Below are positions 62,226 to 64,000 of a DNA stretch of 64,000 bases, piece after piece. Location of the stretch: NCBI GenBank assembly GCA_963822955.1, contig CAWGJS010000008.1, positions 124,001 to 188,000 of the forward strand, read 5' to 3'. The stretch comes from JAJYUU01 sp963822955. Its GTDB lineage: Bacteria > Actinomycetota > Actinomycetes > Streptosporangiales > Streptosporangiaceae. The translations under genes were made by a program, and so were the position numbers. The notes under the pieces are model-generated. The model did not search any database. It saw only the letters and a list, made by a program, of their open reading frames with translations, and was not told the origin of the DNA. Numbering within the stretch: position 1 is the first letter of the stretch; every line of letters starts with the position of its first letter.

Positions 62226-63518
62226 TCACCGGCGGCTCTCCGGCGAGGTGCCGGTCAGCCGGGTAACCCGCTTGTGCTGGGCAGGCGGCTGCGGCCCGCC
62301 CGGCTGGCCAAGCTGCAGCAGCCGCCCGGTCGTCCGGTCGGCCGGATCAGGATCAGCGACCACGATCCCGCTGATATCCACCCCGGCACTGGTGATACTC
62401 AGCGCCACCCGGGCCAGCTGCTCGGCAGTCGCCGCCCCCGCCGACACCGCCAGCACCGTCGCCGTCGCCGGCACACCCGCAGCCAGCCGCGGATTACGGC
62501 TGTCCACCACCGCGACCACCACCGTCAGCCCGCCACCAGCCGGCCAGCCAGCCTCCGCGAAATCACCCACCGCGAACTGCAGCGACCCAGCCTGACGCGA
62601 CCCCGCCGCCACCGTCGTGCACGCCGCCGACAACGCCGCCATCGCATCCGGATCCTGCTGCGGGCCGATCACCAGCCGCACCGGCACCCCCAGCGACGCG
62701 GCATACACCGCCAGCTGCGGCCCCACCGCCAGAGCCCGCCGGTCCGACGACAACGACACCACCCACAGGCACACAACCGGCCCGCCGCCCCGCCGGCCAT
62801 CCCGCACACCCACATGCCGCAGCGCCTTCAGCAAGCTCCACGCATGCACAACACCCGGCTCATACGACTCCAGCAGCCGCGCCCAGCCCGCCGCACCCGA
62901 CGGGCGCACCACCGGAACCGACGCCAGCACCGGAGCCCCCACCGCGCCAGCTATCTCATCGCGCTCCCGCAACCGCCGGTCCGTCTGCCCCATCGCCACC
63001 ACCACGATCAGGCCCAGCAGCACACCCGCCAGCGCCCCCACACCCGCCAGCGCCGCCACCCACGCCGCCGCCGTCGTCCCCATCGCCGGTGACGCCGACG
63101 CCACCACCTTCGCCAGCACCTGGCCCCCCGGCGCGCCCGGCGACCTGACCAGGCTCACATACTGATTCGCCACCGCATCAGCGACACTCTCCGCGTCCTC
63201 CGCCGTCTTCGCCGACACCGTGATCGTCAGCGACGTCGACGACGACACCGTCACCTTCACCTGACGCAGCAGCTGCCCATACGACAACGCCGATTCAGCG
63301 TGGCTCACCGGGCCCAGCACCGCCGAGTCACTGTCCGCGATCAGCGCCTGGGTCGCAATCGTCTTCGGCGCCGGCACCACCACCAGCACATGACTCGACA
63401 ACAGCGGCGGCCGCAGCACAGCAAAACCCGCCCCCGCCAGCACGCCCAGCACCACCACAACAGCAAACACGACCTTGTGCCGCCGCACCGCCCGCAGCAG
63501 CATCCTCAGGTCCACCAC
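62226..63518 (-). CDS. Wzz-type chain-length regulator (single module)
   Basis: 430 residues. Helices near residues 15-35 and 150-175 flank a short periplasmic domain, and the cytoplasmic ParA-like domain (RGGGPVVCLWVVSLSSDRR, VRLVIGPQQDPDAMAALS) lacks a Walker A. It ends PAQHKRVTRLTGTSPESRR where the copy at 58629 reads through. It uses G-ending codons very heavily, as does the left copy. Confidence 0.8.
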   Translation of the reverse strand: MVDLRMLLRAVRRHKVVFAVVVVLGVLAGAGFAVLRPPLLSSHVLVVVPAPKTIATQALIADSDSAVLGPVSHAESALSYGQLLRQVKVTVSSSTSLTITVSAKTAEDAESVADAVANQYVSLVRSPGAPGGQVLAKVVASASPAMGTTAAAWVAALAGVGALAGVLLGLIVVVAMGQTDRRLRERDEIAGAVGAPVLASVPVVRPSGAAGWARLLESYEPGVVHAWSLLKALRHVGVRDGRRGGGPVVCLWVVSLSSDRRALAVGPQLAVYAASLGVPVRLVIGPQQDPDAMAALSAACTTVAAGSRQAGSLQFAVGDFAEAGWPAGGGLTVVVAVVDSRNPRLAAGVPATATVLAVSAGAATAEQLARVALSITSAGVDISGIVVADPDPADRTTGRLLQLGQPGGPQPPAQHKRVTRLTGTSPESRR

Positions 63519-63656
63519 ACCACCTCACAGTCCACCAGCCAGCCGCCCCCACCCAGCACAAACACTCCCACCCTGCCGCATAGGAGCCCGCCGCAACCAC
63601 CCCTGATACACCAAGGGGGCGGATTTTACTCGCAAATGACGCCAGCGTCACGCTGC

Positions 63657-64000
63657 CTATCGCGACACCAGGTGCGCCCACAAATGCCAGCCCATTAGCG
63701 ACTCGCCGGGCAGGCCGTGCACCGGCAGCGGCGGGGCGTGCATGAAGCGCTTATAGGTCCGGGTAACGGCGAATGACGGAAAGGATTGCTCGACCCGCCT
63801 GCGGTCGTACACCAAAGCGTACGGATTATACGGACCGTCGGTGTTGTGGTGGCTAAAGGTTCTGAGCCGCAGATAACGAAAGAGCCCCATCTCCTTCGCG
63901 TTGCCCAGATGCGCTGCCAGCATTCCCCGCCGCGTCTCCGGCTTCAAGATCCCCATCTCGACAAGCGGGAAGGCGGCGAGCAGCGCAGCGCGGCGGAGGA
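63657..64000 (-). CDS. SAM-dependent methyltransferase, second copy (start outside the window)
   Basis: The last 114 codons of a gene nearly identical to the one at 61128-62018 (ILKPETRRGMLAAHLGNAKEMG, RTFSHHNTDGPYNPYALV, one Ile to Ser change). The upstream part lies beyond the window. Confidence 0.85.
   Translation of the reverse strand, partial: LRRAALLAAFPLVEMGILKPETRRGMLAAHLGNAKEMGLFRYLRLRTFSHHNTDGPYNPYALVYDRRRVEQSFPSFAVTRTYKRFMHAPPLPVHGLPGESLMGWHLWAHLVSR

Larger units (their letters stand above)
62218..64000. repeat. Direct duplication, right copy (cut by window end)
   Basis: It repeats 59682-61471. Differences seen: ACCCGC to ACTCGC near 63630, GGATAAA to GGCTAAA near 63851 and a 6-base-shorter DALRPGGP/GAPGGQ segment at 63118-63140, with one base less at about 62302. 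Very high identity suggests a recent event or an assembly duplication. Confidence 0.9.

Noticed and set aside
1..64000. tRNA, rRNA, CRISPR, riboswitch, prophage or transposase
   Set aside because: None recognised on scanning both strands; absence by eye is not proof for small RNAs.

Overview
The window is high-GC, densely coded DNA with long antisense shadow frames, GTG/TTG starts and many 1- or 4-base gene overlaps. The protein families fit an actinomycete (Actinomycetota): fused KorA, menaquinone-type respiration, PIN toxin-antitoxin pairs, a CGNR regulator, a sigma factor of the ECF42 type and S53 peptidases. I see no rRNA, tRNA, CRISPR array or transposase.

Left part (1-16 kb): the end of a 2-oxoacid:ferredoxin oxidoreductase (korA, cut by the window edge, and korB) is followed by a crotonase and a 55-residue membrane protein. 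Then comes a mixed zone: a VapBC-like pair, the sigma factor facing a DGPF/YCII protein, a beta-lactamase-fold hydrolase, a methyltransferase and an EamA transporter that overlap tail to tail, a CGNR regulator divergent from EamA, an AbiEii-like/XRE operon, a PAP2 phosphatase, an S53 peptidase, a broken PIN gene and msrA.

Centre (15-34.5 kb, minus strand): menG, then menJ, nuoA to nuoN in the canonical order (complete 14-subunit Complex I) and a polyprenyl diphosphate synthase. This joins menaquinone tail synthesis, ring methylation and tail reduction to the enzyme that reduces menaquinone. A perfect match to the Rex operator lies just upstream of menJ. As given, nuoG is broken by one extra base.

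Right part (34.5-64 kb): an exopolysaccharide locus. A minus-strand block holds a 2OG oxygenase, SDR epimerase, RfbC-like epimerase, cysQ, cysD, cysN and a polyprenyl-phosphate sugar-1-phosphate transferase. A 30-bp perfect palindrome separates it from a plus-strand operon: AlgD-like nucleotide-sugar dehydrogenase, glycosyltransferase, AsnB, two-domain oxidoreductase, heparinase II/III-like lyase, and a degraded Wzz plus ATPase-like pair. Facing it is a second minus-strand operon: methyltransferase, Wzz proteins, degenerate ATPase, Wzy-like polymerase, glycosyltransferase, beta-helix protein and methyltransferase. The methyltransferase-Wzz part of this operon is directly duplicated (about 59.68-61.47 and 62.22-64.0 kb, the second copy cut by the window end), with a mosaic junction.

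The most unusual content is the polysaccharide locus (uronate-type enzymes, sulfate-activation genes, two Wzz/ATPase loci that change frame at the same joint, tandem duplication) together with several candidate operators. Several single-base frame breaks could be real decay or sequence error; raw reads are needed to decide.
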